From Bacillus sp. 2B10 (GTDB lineage Bacteria; Pseudomonadota; Alphaproteobacteria; Sphingomonadales; Sphingomonadaceae): a DNA stretch of 64,000 nucleotides. This document shows positions 9,270 through 19,351 of this stretch, in pieces. Location of the stretch: the NCBI GenBank assembly GCA_003946805.1, contig RPSH01000020.1, forward strand, positions 1 through 64,000, in the 5' to 3' direction. The notes beneath the pieces were generated by a model that saw only the letters and a list, made by a program, of their open reading frames with translations, ran no database searches and was not told where the DNA came from. The position numbers and the translations under genes are program-made. Every line of letters starts with the position of its first letter. Position 1 is the first letter of the stretch.

Positions 9270-9382
9270 GTTCATGCCGAGTAGGGACTGAGCGAAGTCG
9301 AAGGCCCGTATCGAGGTACGCCACCATGGGCGATCCTTCGATACGCCGCTTCGACTTCGCTCAGCGGCTACTCAGGATGAAC
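9270..9382. repeat. Large palindrome between rplO and secY, family B copy 1
   Basis: Two arms of about 45 bases (9270-9314 and 9338-9382) are inverted copies with roughly 85% identity and a 23-base loop. They share CTTCGACTTCGCTCAG in one orientation and GTTCATG/GGATGAAC at the ends. A second copy lies at 48982-49080. It interrupts the rplO-secY junction of the spc operon and would form a very strong RNA hairpin in that transcript. Confidence 0.8.
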
Positions 9383-9396
9383 GGCAGTCCGCAGGC

Positions 9397-9927
9397 TTAC
9401 GCGTGCGCAGCCTTCTTGGCGGCCAGCGTCTTGCCCTTCTTGGCGGCGGCCTTCTCGTGCGCAGGCACGACTTCGATGACCGAAACCGAACCGCCGGCCT
9501 TCTCGACCGCCTCGATCGCCGACTTCGACGCACCGGCAACGGTGAAGGTCAGCTTGGCGGTCAGTTCGCCCTTGCCGAGCAGACGGACGCCGTCCTTGCC
9601 GCCACGGGCCAGGTTCGCGGCCTTCAGCGCGGCGTGGTCGAGCGTGGCACCGGCCTCGATCTTGCCGGCGTCGATCGCCTTCTGGATCGCGCCGAGGTTC
9701 ACTTCGGCATAGTCCTTGGCGAAGATGTTGTTGAAGCCGCGCTTCGGGATGCGCATGTGCAACGGCATCTGGCCGCCTTCGAAGCCGGCGATAGAGACGC
9801 CTTCGCGGCTCTTCTGGCCCTTCTGGCCGCGACCGGCGGTCTTGCCCTTGCCCGAGCCGATGCCGCGTCCGACGCGCATCTTGCTCTTGCGGGCGCCGTC
9901 GTTGTCGCGGATTTCGTTGAGTTTCAT
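9397..9927 (-). CDS. rplO: 50S ribosomal protein L15
   Basis: L15 is a late-assembling large-subunit protein. It begins [20 protein letters not shown] and has the glycine-rich N-terminal tail [20 protein letters not shown], which threads through 23S rRNA. The 176-residue length exceeds the 144 of E. coli owing to an Ala/Lys-rich C-terminal extension ([18 protein letters not shown]). I chose the ATG at 9927, which matches the family N-terminus; an ATG three codons earlier at 9936 is also open. It lies 98 bases after rpmD, with the palindrome-bearing gap before secY. Confidence 0.97.
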   Translation of the reverse strand: MKLNEIRDNDGARKSKMRVGRGIGSGKGKTAGRGQKGQKSREGVSIAGFEGGQMPLHMRIPKRGFNNIFAKDYAEVNLGAIQKAIDAGKIEAGATLDHAALKAANLARGGKDGVRLLGKGELTAKLTFTVAGASKSAIEAVEKAGGSVSVIEVVPAHEKAAAKKGKTLAAKKAAHA

Positions 9928-10025
9928 GTGTTGCACTCGCTTTCGCTATGTTCGCGCTGAAAAAATGAGGAAGGGGGCCGCTTAGCCCCCCTCCCCGCAT
10001 TTGTCACCGGTAAAGGTGGAAGGCC

Positions 10026-10202
10026 TCAGCCTTCGACCGACACCATGTGCTGCACCTTGCGGATCATGCCACGCACCTCGGGGGTGTCGGCCAGTTCCAC
10101 GGTCTTGTGCATCTTGTTGAGGCCGAGACCGATCAGCGTCGCGCGCTGGTCCTTGGTCCGGCGGATCGGCGACCCGGTCTGGGTGATCTTGACGGTTGCC
10201 AT
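10026..10202 (-). CDS. rpmD: 50S ribosomal protein L30
   Basis: This 58-residue protein reads [20 protein letters not shown] and then [20 protein letters not shown], with [11 protein letters not shown] near the end. That is the complete short bacterial L30, which binds 5S/23S rRNA at the central protuberance. It begins 6 bases after the rpsE stop codon and is followed by rplO, the standard spc order. It is too short to stand out by length, but the sequence match is unambiguous. Confidence 0.97.
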   Translation of the reverse strand: MATVKITQTGSPIRRTKDQRATLIGLGLNKMHKTVELADTPEVRGMIRKVQHMVSVEG

Positions 10203-10208
10203 CGCTCG

Positions 10209-10943
10209 TTACTCCACGATCGCCGCGGCGTCAGCCTCGGCGGTCTGCGATCCGCCACGACCCAGCAGGTCGGCGATCTTCTTACCGCGACGCTGGGCCA
10301 CCGCCTTCGGCGACGACTGGTCGTTCAGCGCCTCGAAGGTTGCGCGGATCATGTTGTACGGGTTCGACGTACCGACCGACTTGGTCACGACGTCGGCCAC
10401 GCCCAGCGATTCGAAGATGGCGCGCATCGGGCCACCCGCGATGATGCCGGTACCGGCAGGCGCCGAACGCAGCGTCACGCGACCGGCACCGAAGTGACCG
10501 TTGCCGTCATGGTGCAGCGTGCGACCGTCCTTGAGCGGAACGCGGACCATCGCCTTCTTGGCAGCGGCGGTCGCCTTCGAAATGGCTTCCGGCACTTCGC
10601 GCGCCTTGCCATGGCCGAAGCCGACGCGACCCTTGCCGTCGCCCACGACGACGAGCGCGGCGAAACCGAAGCGCTTGCCGCCCTTCACCGTCTTCGACAC
10701 GCGGTTGATGTGGACGAGCTTTTCGATCAGCTCCTCGCCGCCGTCGTCCTGACCGCCGCGACGGTCGTCGCGACGCCCGCCACGGTTGCCGTCACGACCA
10801 CCGCGACCACCGCCGCCGCCGGGACCACCCGGACCGCCGCGACCGCGACCGCCACGGGCGCCACGCCCCTGCGGCTGCTCGCCACCCGGCGCTGCCGACA
10901 CGTCGGCGGCGGGGGTTTCGGCCTGATTGTTTTCGTCAGCCAT
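10209..10943 (-). CDS. rpsE: 30S ribosomal protein S5 with an RGG-rich N-terminal extension
   Basis: S5 lies at the mRNA entry side and affects decoding accuracy. The canonical S5 core begins near residue 70 ([20 protein letters not shown]) and includes [18 protein letters not shown] and the C-terminal domain. Before it are about 70 residues of low complexity, rich in Gly and Arg ([10 protein letters not shown] and [10 protein letters not shown] type segments), predicted to be disordered. Total length is 244, against 166 in E. coli. It begins 3 bases after rplR stops and is followed by rpmD. Confidence 0.97.
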   Translation of the reverse strand: MADENNQAETPAADVSAAPGGEQPQGRGARGGRGRGGPGGPGGGGGRGGRDGNRGGRRDDRRGGQDDGGEELIEKLVHINRVSKTVKGGKRFGFAALVVVGDGKGRVGFGHGKAREVPEAISKATAAAKKAMVRVPLKDGRTLHHDGNGHFGAGRVTLRSAPAGTGIIAGGPMRAIFESLGVADVVTKSVGTSNPYNMIRATFEALNDQSSPKAVAQRRGKKIADLLGRGGSQTAEADAAAIVE

Positions 10944-10946
10944 GTC

Positions 10947-11303
10947 TTAGAACTCCAATCCGGCTTCGCGGGCGGCCTCGGCCAGCGCCTTGACGCGGCC
11001 GTGGAACAGGAAGCCGCCACGGTCGAACACGACCTGCGTCACGCCGGCGGCCTTCGCCGCCTCCGCCACGCGGGTACCGACACCCTTGGCGGCATCGACG
11101 TTCGCGCCCGAGGTGCCGCGCACGTCCTTTTCCAGGGTCGATGCGGCAGCGACCGTACGGCCCGCTGCGTCGTCGATGACCTGGGCATAGATGTGCTTGC
11201 CCGAACGATGGATCGACAGCCGCGCACGGCCGCCCGAACGCGCCTTCAGCGCGGTGCGATTGCGCCGACGGCGCTTCTCGAAGAGGGAGAGACCCTTGGT
11301 CAT
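10947..11303 (-). CDS. rplR: 50S ribosomal protein L18
   Basis: L18 binds 5S rRNA and links it to the 50S subunit. The 118-residue protein starts [20 protein letters not shown] and carries the family motifs [18 protein letters not shown] and [21 protein letters not shown]. The ATG overlaps the rplF stop codon by one base (TAATG), which supports this start and translational coupling. rpsE follows after 3 bases. Confidence 0.97.
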   Translation of the reverse strand: MTKGLSLFEKRRRRNRTALKARSGGRARLSIHRSGKHIYAQVIDDAAGRTVAAASTLEKDVRGTSGANVDAAKGVGTRVAEAAKAAGVTQVVFDRGGFLFHGRVKALAEAAREAGLEF

Positions 11304-11836
11304 TACTTCTTCTTCCCTTCCTTGCGGAAGATGAACTCGCCGTCGTACTTGATGCCCTTGCCCTTGTACGGCTCCGGCTTCCGCCAACGACGGATCTCGG
11401 CAGCGATCTGACCGACCTTCTGCTTGTCGATCCCGCTGATTTCGATCGTGGTCTGGTCCGGCGTCTTGATCTCGATGCCTTCCGGCACGTCGATGTTGAC
11501 GTCGTGGCTGTAGCCGAGCTGCAGCTTCAGGTTCTTGCCCTGTGCCGCGGCGCGATAGCCGACGCCGGTGATCAGCAGCTTCTTGGTGAAGCCGGTGGTC
11601 ACACCGGTGACCAGGTTCTGCACGAGCGTGCGCTGCATGCCCCAGAACGCGCGCGCGCGCTTGGTGTCGTTCGCCGGCTGCACCGAGATGGTGTCGCCTT
11701 CGACGGCATAGGCGATGTCGTCCGCCAGCGGCAGCGTCAGCGTGCCCTTGGGGCCTTTGACGCTCAGCTCGCGCCCTGCGATGTTGGCGGTCACGCCGGC
11801 CGGAACCGGGACTGCCTTCTTACCGATGCGGCTCAT
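11303..11836 (-). CDS. rplF: 50S ribosomal protein L6
   Basis: L6 sits near the sarcin-ricin loop and the factor-binding site. The 177-residue protein has two related RNA-binding folds. It begins [17 protein letters not shown] and ends with the signature [20 protein letters not shown]. Its start overlaps the rpsH stop by one base and its stop overlaps the rplR start by one base, so the three are likely translationally coupled within spc. Confidence 0.98.
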   Translation of the reverse strand: MSRIGKKAVPVPAGVTANIAGRELSVKGPKGTLTLPLADDIAYAVEGDTISVQPANDTKRARAFWGMQRTLVQNLVTGVTTGFTKKLLITGVGYRAAAQGKNLKLQLGYSHDVNIDVPEGIEIKTPDQTTIEISGIDKQKVGQIAAEIRRWRKPEPYKGKGIKYDGEFIFRKEGKKK

Positions 11837-12231
11837 CAGAAGACCTCCGCGAGCACTTCGCCACCGACATTCTGTTCGCGCGCTTCGGCGTCGGACAGAA
11901 CGCCACGCGGCGTCGAGACGATGGTGATGCCAAGGCCGTTGCGGACCTTCGGCAGTTCCTGCGAACCCGAATAGACGCGACGGCCGGGCTTCGAGACGCG
12001 CGCGACGTGCTTGATCGCCGGCTGGCCTTCGAAATACTTCAGCTCGATGCGGATACCGGCCGCGGGGCCCATCTGCTCTTCGCTGTAGCCACGGATATAG
12101 CCCTCGCGCTGCAACACGTCGAGGACACGGGCCCGCAACTTGCTGGCGGGCGTCAGGACGGAGTCCTTGCGCGCGCGCTGGCCGTTGCGGATGCGGGTGA
12201 GCATGTCACCCAGGGGATCGGTCAATGCCAT
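11836..12231 (-). CDS. rpsH: 30S ribosomal protein S8
   Basis: S8 binds helix 21 of 16S rRNA early in assembly; in E. coli it also represses the spc operon. The 131-residue protein starts [20 protein letters not shown] and has the C-terminal signature [19 protein letters not shown]. It begins 11 bases after the rpsN stop codon, and its stop overlaps the rplF start by one base. Confidence 0.98.
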   Translation of the reverse strand: MALTDPLGDMLTRIRNGQRARKDSVLTPASKLRARVLDVLQREGYIRGYSEEQMGPAAGIRIELKYFEGQPAIKHVARVSKPGRRVYSGSQELPKVRNGLGITIVSTPRGVLSDAEAREQNVGGEVLAEVF

Positions 12232-12242
12232 TGCTGTGTTCC

Positions 12243-12548
12243 TTACCAGCTCGACTTCGTGACGCCGGGGATCAGGCCCTTGTTGGCCAGTTCACGCAGC
12301 ATGACGCGGGCGAGACGGAACTTGCGATAATAGCCGCGGGGACGACCCGTCAGCTCGCAACGGTTGCGGATGCGGGTCGGATTCCCGTTGCGGGGAATCT
12401 CGGCCATCTTCAGCCGCGCGATCAGACGCTCGGTCTCGTCGAGCGACTGGTCGGCTGCGATCGCCTTCAGCTTCGCATATTTGGGCGCGAATTTCTTGAC
12501 GAGCGCGCGCCGACGCTCGTTCTTGTTCACGGAACTCAGTTTCGCCAT
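12243..12548 (-). CDS. rpsN: 30S ribosomal protein S14, zinc-free form
   Basis: S14 belongs to the small-subunit head. The 101-residue length and the absence of CxxC pairs mark it as the long, zinc-independent (C-minus) form. It shows the conserved [20 protein letters not shown] and ends in IPGVTKSSW. It lies 60 bases after rplE and 11 bases before rpsH in the spc operon. Confidence 0.98.
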   Translation of the reverse strand: MAKLSSVNKNERRRALVKKFAPKYAKLKAIAADQSLDETERLIARLKMAEIPRNGNPTRIRNRCELTGRPRGYYRKFRLARVMLRELANKGLIPGVTKSSW

Positions 12549-12608
12549 GGACTTAAGCTCTCTCTAGTAAAGCACAGGCCGCTCCCCGGCGAAGGGGAGC
12601 GGTTTTGG

Positions 12609-13193
12609 TTATGCCGCCTTCTTTTCCTCGGCGCCCTCTTCCTGCGGGAAGGGGAAACCGAAGAGACGCAGAAGCTCGCGAGCCTCTTCGTCGGTCTTGG
12701 CGGTGGTGGTCACGATCACATCCATGCCGCGCACCTTGTCGATGCGGTCATAGTTGATTTCGGGGAACACGATCTGTTCCTTGATGCCGCAGGCATAGTT
12801 GCCACGGCCGTCGAACGACTTCGGGTTCAGGCCACGAAAGTCGCGGACGCGGGGAAGCGCGATGGTGATGAAGCGGTCGAGGAATTCGTACATCCGCTCG
12901 CGGCGCAGCGTGACCTTGCAGCCGATCGCCATGCCTTCGCGCAACTTGAACTGCGCGATCGACTTCTTCGCCTTCGTGACGACAGGCTTCTGGCCGGCGA
13001 TCAGTTCCATTTCGGAGCTGGCCTGCTCGACCTTCTTCTTGTCCTGCGTCGCCTCGCCCACGCCCATGTTCAGGACGATCTTGTCGAGACGCGGGATTTC
13101 CATCACGTTCTTGTAACCGAACTTCTCGGTCATCGCCTTCACGATGCGATCGTCATAGATCGCCTTCATGCGCGGCTTGTATGCGTCAGCCAT
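12609..13193 (-). CDS. rplE: 50S ribosomal protein L5
   Basis: L5 binds 5S rRNA and forms part of the contact with S13 and P-site tRNA. The 194-residue protein contains [15 protein letters not shown] and [20 protein letters not shown], both diagnostic. A short Glu/Lys-rich tail ([12 protein letters not shown]) extends it slightly beyond the 179-residue E. coli protein. Its start overlaps the rplX 3' end by 8 bases. Confidence 0.98.
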   Translation of the reverse strand: MADAYKPRMKAIYDDRIVKAMTEKFGYKNVMEIPRLDKIVLNMGVGEATQDKKKVEQASSEMELIAGQKPVVTKAKKSIAQFKLREGMAIGCKVTLRRERMYEFLDRFITIALPRVRDFRGLNPKSFDGRGNYACGIKEQIVFPEINYDRIDKVRGMDVIVTTTAKTDEEARELLRLFGFPFPQEEGAEEKKAA

Positions 13194-13500
13194 TGATGAC
13201 CTCCCCGCCCTTTACGGCAACCCGGACCTTCTTGCCGTCACGCTCTTCGAAGCGGACGCGCGTCGGCTTGCCGTCGACGACATGCGCGACCTTGCTGACG
13301 TGCATCGGCGCTTCCGAACGCACTAGGCCACCCTGCGGGTCGGCCTGGTTCGGCTTCTTGTGGCGCACGGCGATGTTCACGCCGGACACGACGACCTTGC
13401 CGTCCTTCGGCATCGACTGGGTGACCTGACCGGTCTTGCCCTTGTCCTTGCCGGACAGGACGATCACGGTGTCGCCCTTCTTGATCTTCGCAGCAGCCAT
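13186..13500 (-). CDS. rplX: 50S ribosomal protein L24
   Basis: L24 initiates 50S assembly and lies at the polypeptide exit. The KOW motif ([20 protein letters not shown]) is at the N-terminus, and the protein has the usual length of 104. Its start overlaps the rplN stop by one base (TAATG) and its end overlaps rplE by 8 bases, indicating coupled translation. Confidence 0.97.
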   Translation of the reverse strand: MAAAKIKKGDTVIVLSGKDKGKTGQVTQSMPKDGKVVVSGVNIAVRHKKPNQADPQGGLVRSEAPMHVSKVAHVVDGKPTRVRFEERDGKKVRVAVKGGEVING

Positions 13501-13868
13501 TACAGCACCTCAGGGGCGAGCGAGATGATCTTCATGAAGCCCTTCGAGCGCAGCTCGCGGACCACCGGGCCAAAGATACGGGTCCCGATCGGCTCCTCGT
13601 TCTTGTTGACCAGCACCGCGGCGTTGCCGTCGAAACGGATCACCGAACCGTCGGTGCGACGGATGTCCTTGGCGGTGCGAACGATGACGGCACGGTGCAC
13701 GTCACCCTTCTTCACGCGGCCGCGCGGAGCGGCTTCCTTGATGCTGACGACGATGACGTCGCCGACGCCCGCCACGCGGCGCTTGGACCCGCCAAGCACC
13801 TTGATGCACTGCACCCGCTTCGCGCCGCTGTTGTCAGCGACGTCGAGATTGGATTGCATCTGAATCAT
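13500..13868 (-). CDS. rplN: 50S ribosomal protein L14
   Basis: L14 is a core 50S protein that forms a bridge to the 30S and contacts silencing factor RsfS. The 122 residues include [20 protein letters not shown] and the C-terminal [18 protein letters not shown], both typical. It opens the spc block. Unlike in most genomes, a 340-base gap with a terminator-like stem and a repeat separates it from rpsQ. Confidence 0.98.
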   Translation of the reverse strand: MIQMQSNLDVADNSGAKRVQCIKVLGGSKRRVAGVGDVIVVSIKEAAPRGRVKKGDVHRAVIVRTAKDIRRTDGSVIRFDGNAAVLVNKNEEPIGTRIFGPVVRELRSKGFMKIISLAPEVL

Positions 13869-13917
13869 GGATGCGATTCCCTACCCTATGGGGCCGATTC
13901 CGACCGGACCCCGCCTG

Positions 13918-13958
13918 CTAAAAATGAACCCCCGGCTGCGGGCATACCGCGCCGGGGG
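13918..13958 (-). terminator. Terminator/attenuator-like hairpin between rpsQ and rplN
   Basis: On the minus strand CCCCCGGC and GCCGGGGG enclose an inner GCGG/CCGC stem, giving a nearly continuous 12-bp helix. It is followed by TTCATTTTT. It lies 50 bases before the rplN start. It could end the S10 transcript or act as an attenuator; no clear promoter for rplN was seen downstream of it. Confidence 0.55.
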
Positions 13959-14080
13959 GAGCGGCCCATTAACCGCCCCATGGCGAAAAGGCAAGCGCCC
14001 CTCCGCGAATGTTCGTACCCTCCGGGTCTGATCCCGGAATTGCGTTGGAGAGGGACAGTCGCGATCCCATCAACCGTATT

Positions 14081-14163
14081 CCGTCATTCCAGCGAAGGCT
14101 GGAATCCCGATCCACGCGAGCGCGCTCTCGTGGAAGGATGCCCCAGCCTGCGCCGGGGCGACG
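14081..14163. repeat. Family A palindromic repeat inside the rpsQ-rplN gap (copy 3)
   Basis: TTCCAGCGAAGGCTGGAAT forms one small stem and CCCCAGCCTGCGCCGGGG a second, with CGCGAGCGCGCTCTCG between them, in the arrangement of the other family A copies. The gap 13869-14208 otherwise holds the hairpin at 13918-13958 and no gene. Confidence 0.65.
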
Positions 14164-14208
14164 GTGTACGGCGAGACTGTACGCGACCGCCCCACCCCAT
14201 GCGAAGGC

Positions 14209-14481
14209 TTACGCCTCGGCCGCGACCTCTGCCGGCGTCGCGTGGGTGTTGACCCGCTCGATCACCTTCCAGGTCTTCAGCTTCGAGATCGGCGCGGTCT
14301 CTTCGATGCGCACGGTCTCGCCTTCGCGATACTCGTTGCCCTCGTCATGGGCATGGTACTTCTTCGAACGGCGGATGATCTTGCCATAGAGCGGGTGCTT
14401 GACCTTCCGCTCCACGCTCACCACCACCGTCTTGTCGGTCTTGTCCGAGACGATCATCCCGGTCAGCACACGCTTCGGCAT
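14209..14481 (-). CDS. rpsQ: 30S ribosomal protein S17
   Basis: S17 is a primary 16S rRNA-binding protein with an OB fold. The 90 residues begin [20 protein letters not shown] and contain [22 protein letters not shown], both family signatures. It follows rpmC by 11 bases and is the last gene of the S10 block before the 340-base interruption ahead of rplN. Confidence 0.97.
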   Translation of the reverse strand: MPKRVLTGMIVSDKTDKTVVVSVERKVKHPLYGKIIRRSKKYHAHDEGNEYREGETVRIEETAPISKLKTWKVIERVNTHATPAEVAAEA

Positions 14482-14492
14482 GTCTCTCGTCC

Positions 14493-14696
14493 TTACTTGT
14501 CGGACGAGCGCGAACGCTCGCCTTGCAGCGTCTTGATCCGCGCGATGTCGCGACGGACTTCCTTCACGCGGGTCGGCTTTTCCAGCTGGCTGGTCGCCGC
14601 CTGGAAGCGGAGGTTGAACGCCTCACGCTTCAGGCTGGTCAGCTCGTCGACCAGCTGGTCGTCGCTCTTGGCGCGAAGATCGGTTGCCTTCGTCAT
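14493..14696 (-). CDS. rpmC: 50S ribosomal protein L29
   Basis: L29 is a small helical hairpin protein near the exit tunnel that helps dock trigger factor and SRP. The 67 residues start [19 protein letters not shown], and the second helix carries [17 protein letters not shown]. The ATG at 14696 is 2 bases past the rplP stop codon. An in-frame TTG at 14702 is less likely. Confidence 0.96.
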   Translation of the reverse strand: MTKATDLRAKSDDQLVDELTSLKREAFNLRFQAATSQLEKPTRVKEVRRDIARIKTLQGERSRSSDK

Positions 14697-14698
14697 AA

Positions 14699-15130
14699 TC
14701 AACCCTCCAGGTGCGAGGTGTCGCCCAGACGGGCAACGACCTTGACCGCGATCGGCAGCTTCATCGCGGCGCGCGAGAACGCTTCCGCGGCGAGCGGGCC
14801 GGGCACGCCGTCCAGTTCGAACAGGATACGACCCGGCTTGACGCGGGCGACCCAGAATTCGGGCGAACCCTTGCCCGAGCCCATGCGGACTTCGGCAGGC
14901 TTCGACGACACCGGCAGATCCGGGAAGATCCGGATCCAGAGGCGACCCTGGCGCTTGATGTGGCGCGTGATCGCGCGGCGGGCCGCTTCGATCTGGCGGG
15001 CGGTGATCCGCTCGGGCTCCATCGCCTTCAGGCCGTACGACCCGAAGTTCAGCGACGTACCGCCCTTGGCATCGCCATGGATGCGGCCCTTGAAGGCCTT
15101 GCGGAATTTGGTGCGCTTTGGTTGCAGCAT
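14699..15130 (-). CDS. rplP: 50S ribosomal protein L16
   Basis: L16 contacts the A-site tRNA elbow. The 143 residues begin [20 protein letters not shown] and include the arginine-rich loop around [20 protein letters not shown], where the family's hydroxylated Arg lies, and [20 protein letters not shown]. It lies 12 bases after rpsC and just ahead of rpmC. Confidence 0.98.
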   Translation of the reverse strand: MLQPKRTKFRKAFKGRIHGDAKGGTSLNFGSYGLKAMEPERITARQIEAARRAITRHIKRQGRLWIRIFPDLPVSSKPAEVRMGSGKGSPEFWVARVKPGRILFELDGVPGPLAAEAFSRAAMKLPIAVKVVARLGDTSHLEG

Positions 15131-15142
15131 CTCACATCATCC

Positions 15143-15852
<710 letters not shown>

Positions 15853-15853
<1 letters not shown>

Positions 15854-16230
15854 TACGCTTCCTCCACCTCGGACACGACGATGCGCACGCGGCTGAACGG
15901 CTTCAGGATGCGCGTCGACTTGCCGCGACCGCGGGTCGCGAAACGCTTCATCGTGATCGACTTGCCGACCGAGGCTTCCTTGACGACGAGTGCGTCGACG
16001 TCGAGGTTGTGGTTGTTTTCCGCATTCGCGATCGCCGAGGCGAGGCACTTGCGGACATCGACCGCCATCGCCTTCTTCGAGAAGGCGAGGATGTTCATCG
16101 CTTCACCGGCCTTGCGGTTGCGGATCAGCGCGGCGACGAGGTTCAGCTTCTGGGCCGAGCCGCGAACCTGGGTCGCGACCGCCAGGGCCTCCTTGTCACC
16201 GACGCGGCGGGGTGCTGCCTGCTTGCTCAT
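15853..16230 (-). CDS. rplV: 50S ribosomal protein L22
   Basis: L22 lines the exit tunnel with its extended beta-hairpin, the site of some macrolide-resistance changes. The 125 residues include [20 protein letters not shown] and the hairpin segment [20 protein letters not shown]. One-base overlaps link it to rpsS upstream and rpsC downstream. Confidence 0.98.
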
Positions 16231-16508
16231 CAGCGCTTGCCCTTCTTGTCGGCGGCGTGGCCGGGGAAGAAGCGCGTCGGCGCGAACTCACCGAGCTTCA
16301 TGCCCACCATGTCCTCGTTGACCGAAACCGGCACGAACTTGCGGCCATTGTAGACGTTGAACGTCAGGCCGACGAACTGCGGGAGAATCGTCGAGCGGCG
16401 CGACCAGGTCTTGATCGGGCCGGCACGGGTGCCGGCGTCCTGCGCCACTTCCGCCTTCTTCAGCAGATTGAGGTCCACGAACGGACCCTTCCATACGGAA
16501 CGAGCCAT
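16230..16508 (-). CDS. rpsS: 30S ribosomal protein S19
   Basis: S19 is in the head and pairs with S13. The 92 residues begin [20 protein letters not shown] and contain [20 protein letters not shown] and [20 protein letters not shown], which are diagnostic. It starts 3 bases after the rplB stop and its stop overlaps the rplV start by one base. Confidence 0.98.
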   Translation of the reverse strand: MARSVWKGPFVDLNLLKKAEVAQDAGTRAGPIKTWSRRSTILPQFVGLTFNVYNGRKFVPVSVNEDMVGMKLGEFAPTRFFPGHAADKKGKR

Positions 16509-16511
16509 CGC

Positions 16512-17363
16512 TTAGCCCTTCTTCTTCGCGTGACGGCTACGGATGATCATCTTGTCCGTCGCCTTGTTGTGCCGCGTGCGCGCGCCCTTGGTCGGCTTGC
16601 CCCACGGGGTGACCGGATGACGACCGCCCGAGGTCCGGCCTTCACCACCGCCATGCGGGTGGTCGACCGGGTTCTTGGCGACGCCGCGGGTCAGCGGGCG
16701 GATGCCCTTCCAGCGGTTGCGGCCGGCCTTGCCCAGATTCTGGTTCTGGTTGTCGGGGTTCGACACCGCACCGATCGTCGCCATGCAGGCGGCGTGGATG
16801 TAGCGCTGCTCGCCCGAGTTCAGGCGGACGATCACCATGCCCTTGTCGCGGCCGACGACCTGCACGTACGTGCCGGCCGAACGGGCGATCTGACCGCCCT
16901 TGCCCGGCTTCATCTCGATGTTGTGGACGATCGTGCCGACCGGCACCTGGCCCAGTTCCATCGCGTTGCCCGGCTTAACGTCGGTCTTCTTGCCCGCGAT
17001 CACCTTGTCGCCGACGTTCAGACGCTGCGGCGCGATGATGTAGGCGACGCGGTCCTTGCCCGCTTCGTCCGCACCATAGTTCACGAGCGCGATGAAGGCG
17101 GTGCGGTTGGGATCATATTCGATCCGCTCCACGGTGCCCTCGACGTCCCACAACCGACGCTTGAAGTCGATGATGCGGTAGCGCTGCTTGTGACCGCCGG
17201 CGATGCCGCGCGAGGTCACATGGCCCTTGTTGTTGCGACCGCCGGTCTTGGTCTTGCCTTCGGTCAGCGACTTGACCGGACGGCCCTTGTACAGCGCCGA
17301 ACGGTCGATCAGGACCAGGCCACGCTGCGACGGCGTGGTCGGGTTATATTGCTTGAGTGCCAT
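16512..17363 (-). CDS. rplB: 50S ribosomal protein L2
   Basis: L2 is essential for peptidyl-transferase centre assembly and subunit joining. The 283-residue protein begins [20 protein letters not shown]. It includes the C-terminal loop [20 protein letters not shown], whose His is part of the family's most conserved segment. It lies between rplW (1-base gap) and rpsS (3-base gap), forming a tight S10 core. Confidence 0.98.
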   Translation of the reverse strand: MALKQYNPTTPSQRGLVLIDRSALYKGRPVKSLTEGKTKTGGRNNKGHVTSRGIAGGHKQRYRIIDFKRRLWDVEGTVERIEYDPNRTAFIALVNYGADEAGKDRVAYIIAPQRLNVGDKVIAGKKTDVKPGNAMELGQVPVGTIVHNIEMKPGKGGQIARSAGTYVQVVGRDKGMVIVRLNSGEQRYIHAACMATIGAVSNPDNQNQNLGKAGRNRWKGIRPLTRGVAKNPVDHPHGGGEGRTSGGRHPVTPWGKPTKGARTRHNKATDKMIIRSRHAKKKG

Positions 17364-17364
17364 G

Positions 17365-17682
17365 TTACTTGGCCCCCTCGGTAATGTCGATCGACTGGCC
17401 TTCGGCCAGCGTCACGATCGCCTTCTTGAAGTCCGAGCGAGTGTAGGGCGCGCCCTTCCACTTCTTGGTCTTGCCCTTGGTCACGATCGTGTTGACGCCG
17501 GTGACGGTGACGTTGAACAGCGCTTCGACCGCTGCCTTGATCTCCGGCTTCGACGCTTTGTTCGCGACCTTGAAAACGACCGCGTTGTGCTCGGAGAGCA
17601 TCGTCGCCTTTTCGGTGATGTGCGGGCTCAGCACCACGTCATAGTGACGGATGTCGATCGCCGACTGCTGCTGCTTAGCCAT
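17365..17682 (-). CDS. rplW: 50S ribosomal protein L23
   Basis: L23 is the exit-site docking point for trigger factor and SRP. The 105 residues include [20 protein letters not shown] and [19 protein letters not shown], both typical. Its start lies inside the last codons of rplD (8-base overlap), so translation is probably coupled. Confidence 0.97.
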   Translation of the reverse strand: MAKQQQSAIDIRHYDVVLSPHITEKATMLSEHNAVVFKVANKASKPEIKAAVEALFNVTVTGVNTIVTKGKTKKWKGAPYTRSDFKKAIVTLAEGQSIDITEGAK

Positions 17683-18301
17683 TGAAGCGGGCCTCCAGCT
17701 TTTCGATCGCCGCGCGGGTCAGCACCAGCGTGTCGTGCTTCAGAATGTCGTAGACGTTGGCGCCACCGGCGGGCAGGACATTGACCTGGCGCAGGTTGCG
17801 GGCGGCCAATGCGAAGCTGTTCTCGACGGCGTCGCCATCGATCACCAGCGACTTCTTGCCGAAGCCCAGCTTGGCGAGGTTGCCGAGCAGCACCTGCGTC
17901 TTGCCGTTCTCGACGGTCAGACCGTCGAGGATGACCAGCGAACCCGCCTTGGCATGGCTCGACAGCGCCATCTTCAGGCCCAGCGCGCGAACCTTCTTGT
18001 TCAGGCCGGGATTGAAGTCGCGGACGCGGGCGCCGTGCGCCTTGCCGCCGCCGATGAACACCGGTGCGCGGCGATCGCCGTGACGGGCGACGCCGCCGCC
18101 CTTCTGGCGACCCAGCTTCTTGCCGGTGCGGGCGACGTCGGCACGCTCGCGGGTGCCGCGCGCGGTGGCGCGACGCTTCTCGAGCTGCCAGGTCACGACC
18201 CGGTGCAGGATGTCCGCACGCGGATCGAGGCCGAACACCTCGTCGTTCAGCTCGATGTCACCGCTCTCGACGGCATCGAGGGTCTGTACCTTGACCTTCA
18301 T
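17675..18301 (-). CDS. rplD: 50S ribosomal protein L4
   Basis: L4 reaches into the exit tunnel and, in E. coli, also autoregulates the S10 operon. The 208 residues contain the tunnel loop with [20 protein letters not shown] and the segment [20 protein letters not shown]. Whether L4-mediated attenuation exists here is unknown; no E. coli-like S10 leader was recognised. It starts 2 bases after rplC and overlaps rplW by 8 bases. Confidence 0.97.
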   Translation of the reverse strand: MKVKVQTLDAVESGDIELNDEVFGLDPRADILHRVVTWQLEKRRATARGTRERADVARTGKKLGRQKGGGVARHGDRRAPVFIGGGKAHGARVRDFNPGLNKKVRALGLKMALSSHAKAGSLVILDGLTVENGKTQVLLGNLAKLGFGKKSLVIDGDAVENSFALAARNLRQVNVLPAGGANVYDILKHDTLVLTRAAIEKLEARFNG

Positions 18302-18303
18302 GA

Positions 18304-19029
18304 TCAGCCCTCCTGGCCGTCGGTCGCTGCCGGTGCGGCCGCGTCGTTGCTGTTGGCGCTCTTCAGGCCAGCGGGGTACGGCGCGTCGGCATGGCGCGCG
18401 ACCTTCACCGCGTCCTTGACCGTCAGCCAGCTGCCCTTGTGACCGGGAACCGAACCCTTGATGAAGATCAGCCCGCGCTCGACGTCGGTCGACACGACCT
18501 GCAGGTTCTGCTGCGTGCGGTTACGGTCGCCCATGTGGCCGGCCATCTTCTTGTTCTTGAAGACCTTGCCCGGATCCTGACGCTGACCGGTCGAACCGTG
18601 CGAACGGTGCGACACCGACACGCCGTGCGTCGCGCGCAGACCGCCGAAGTTCCACCGCTTCATGGCGCCCGCAAAGCCCTTGCCCTGCGTACGGCCCGAC
18701 ACGTCGACCAGCTGACCGGCGACATAGTGGTCGGCCGAGATGGTCGCACCGACATCGAGCAGCGCATCGTCATCGACGCGGAACTCGACCACGCGCGCCT
18801 TCGGGGCGACTTCGGCCTTGCCGAAGTGGCCGCGCTGCGGCTTGGCGACGTTCTTCGCCTTGGCGACGCCGGCGCCGAGCTGCACCGCGACGTAACCGTC
18901 ACGATCCTTCTCACGACGGGCGACGACCTGCACGTCTTCCAGTTGCAGGACGGTGACGGGCACGTGGCGCCCATCGTCCTGGAACAACCGGGTCATTCCC
19001 ATTTTCTTCGCGATCACGCCAGTGCGCAT
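18304..19029 (-). CDS. rplC: 50S ribosomal protein L3
   Basis: L3 binds near the 3' end of 23S rRNA and starts 50S assembly. The 241-residue protein begins [20 protein letters not shown]. It contains [20 protein letters not shown], in which the first Gln of GQRQ is the site methylated by PrmB in other bacteria. A C-terminal extension rich in Ala (about 25 residues) exceeds the 209-residue E. coli form. Good GGAGG spacing supports the ATG at 19029. It follows rpsJ across a 322-base gap with several hairpins. Confidence 0.97.
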   Translation of the reverse strand: MRTGVIAKKMGMTRLFQDDGRHVPVTVLQLEDVQVVARREKDRDGYVAVQLGAGVAKAKNVAKPQRGHFGKAEVAPKARVVEFRVDDDALLDVGATISADHYVAGQLVDVSGRTQGKGFAGAMKRWNFGGLRATHGVSVSHRSHGSTGQRQDPGKVFKNKKMAGHMGDRNRTQQNLQVVSTDVERGLIFIKGSVPGHKGSWLTVKDAVKVARHADAPYPAGLKSANSNDAAAPAATDGQEG

Positions 19030-19351
19030 GACCCACTCCTCCAACAGAGGCTCGTCTTGACGACGAGCTTGCCTAACGAAAAAGGCCCCGGTGCGCGGTC
19101 GCCCGCCTCCGAAGCCCCAGCCCTTGCGATCTGCACGCCCCCGCCAGGGCCAGACATCGCGGACATTCCCCAATCGGGTAGCGTTCGCGATAGCGGGGAC
19201 GCGGACAACGGCATCTTGCCCGGAAGCATCGTGCCGTTCGGTATCCCTTTGGGTGCTTTCCCGGCCTCTACCGCCGCTGGTTCAGAACGAACCGGCGGGA
19301 AGCGAAAGCGCGACACAGGGCGGATCACCCTGCGTCGCGGCAAGCGGGCTA
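19030..19351 (-). other. Long structured gap between rpsJ and rplC, no gene
   Basis: In most genomes rpsJ and rplC are a few tens of bases apart; here 322 bases separate them. On the minus strand a 10-bp stem (CGACGCAGGG with CCCTGTGTCG, 19311-19337, one G-T pair) follows the rpsJ stop. A second bulged stem around CCGC/GGTTC lies near 19270-19300. A 7-bp stem GCTCGTC/GACGAGC (19050-19068) sits a few bases upstream of the rplC Shine-Dalgarno. No coding signature is seen, although one frame stays open for about 100 codons. Confidence 0.55.

Noticed and set aside
19014-19343. A 109-codon frame in the rpsJ-rplC gap as a new small protein
   Set aside because: It runs past the rplC start in another frame, has no plausible ribosome-binding site, and the region is better explained as structured spacer.
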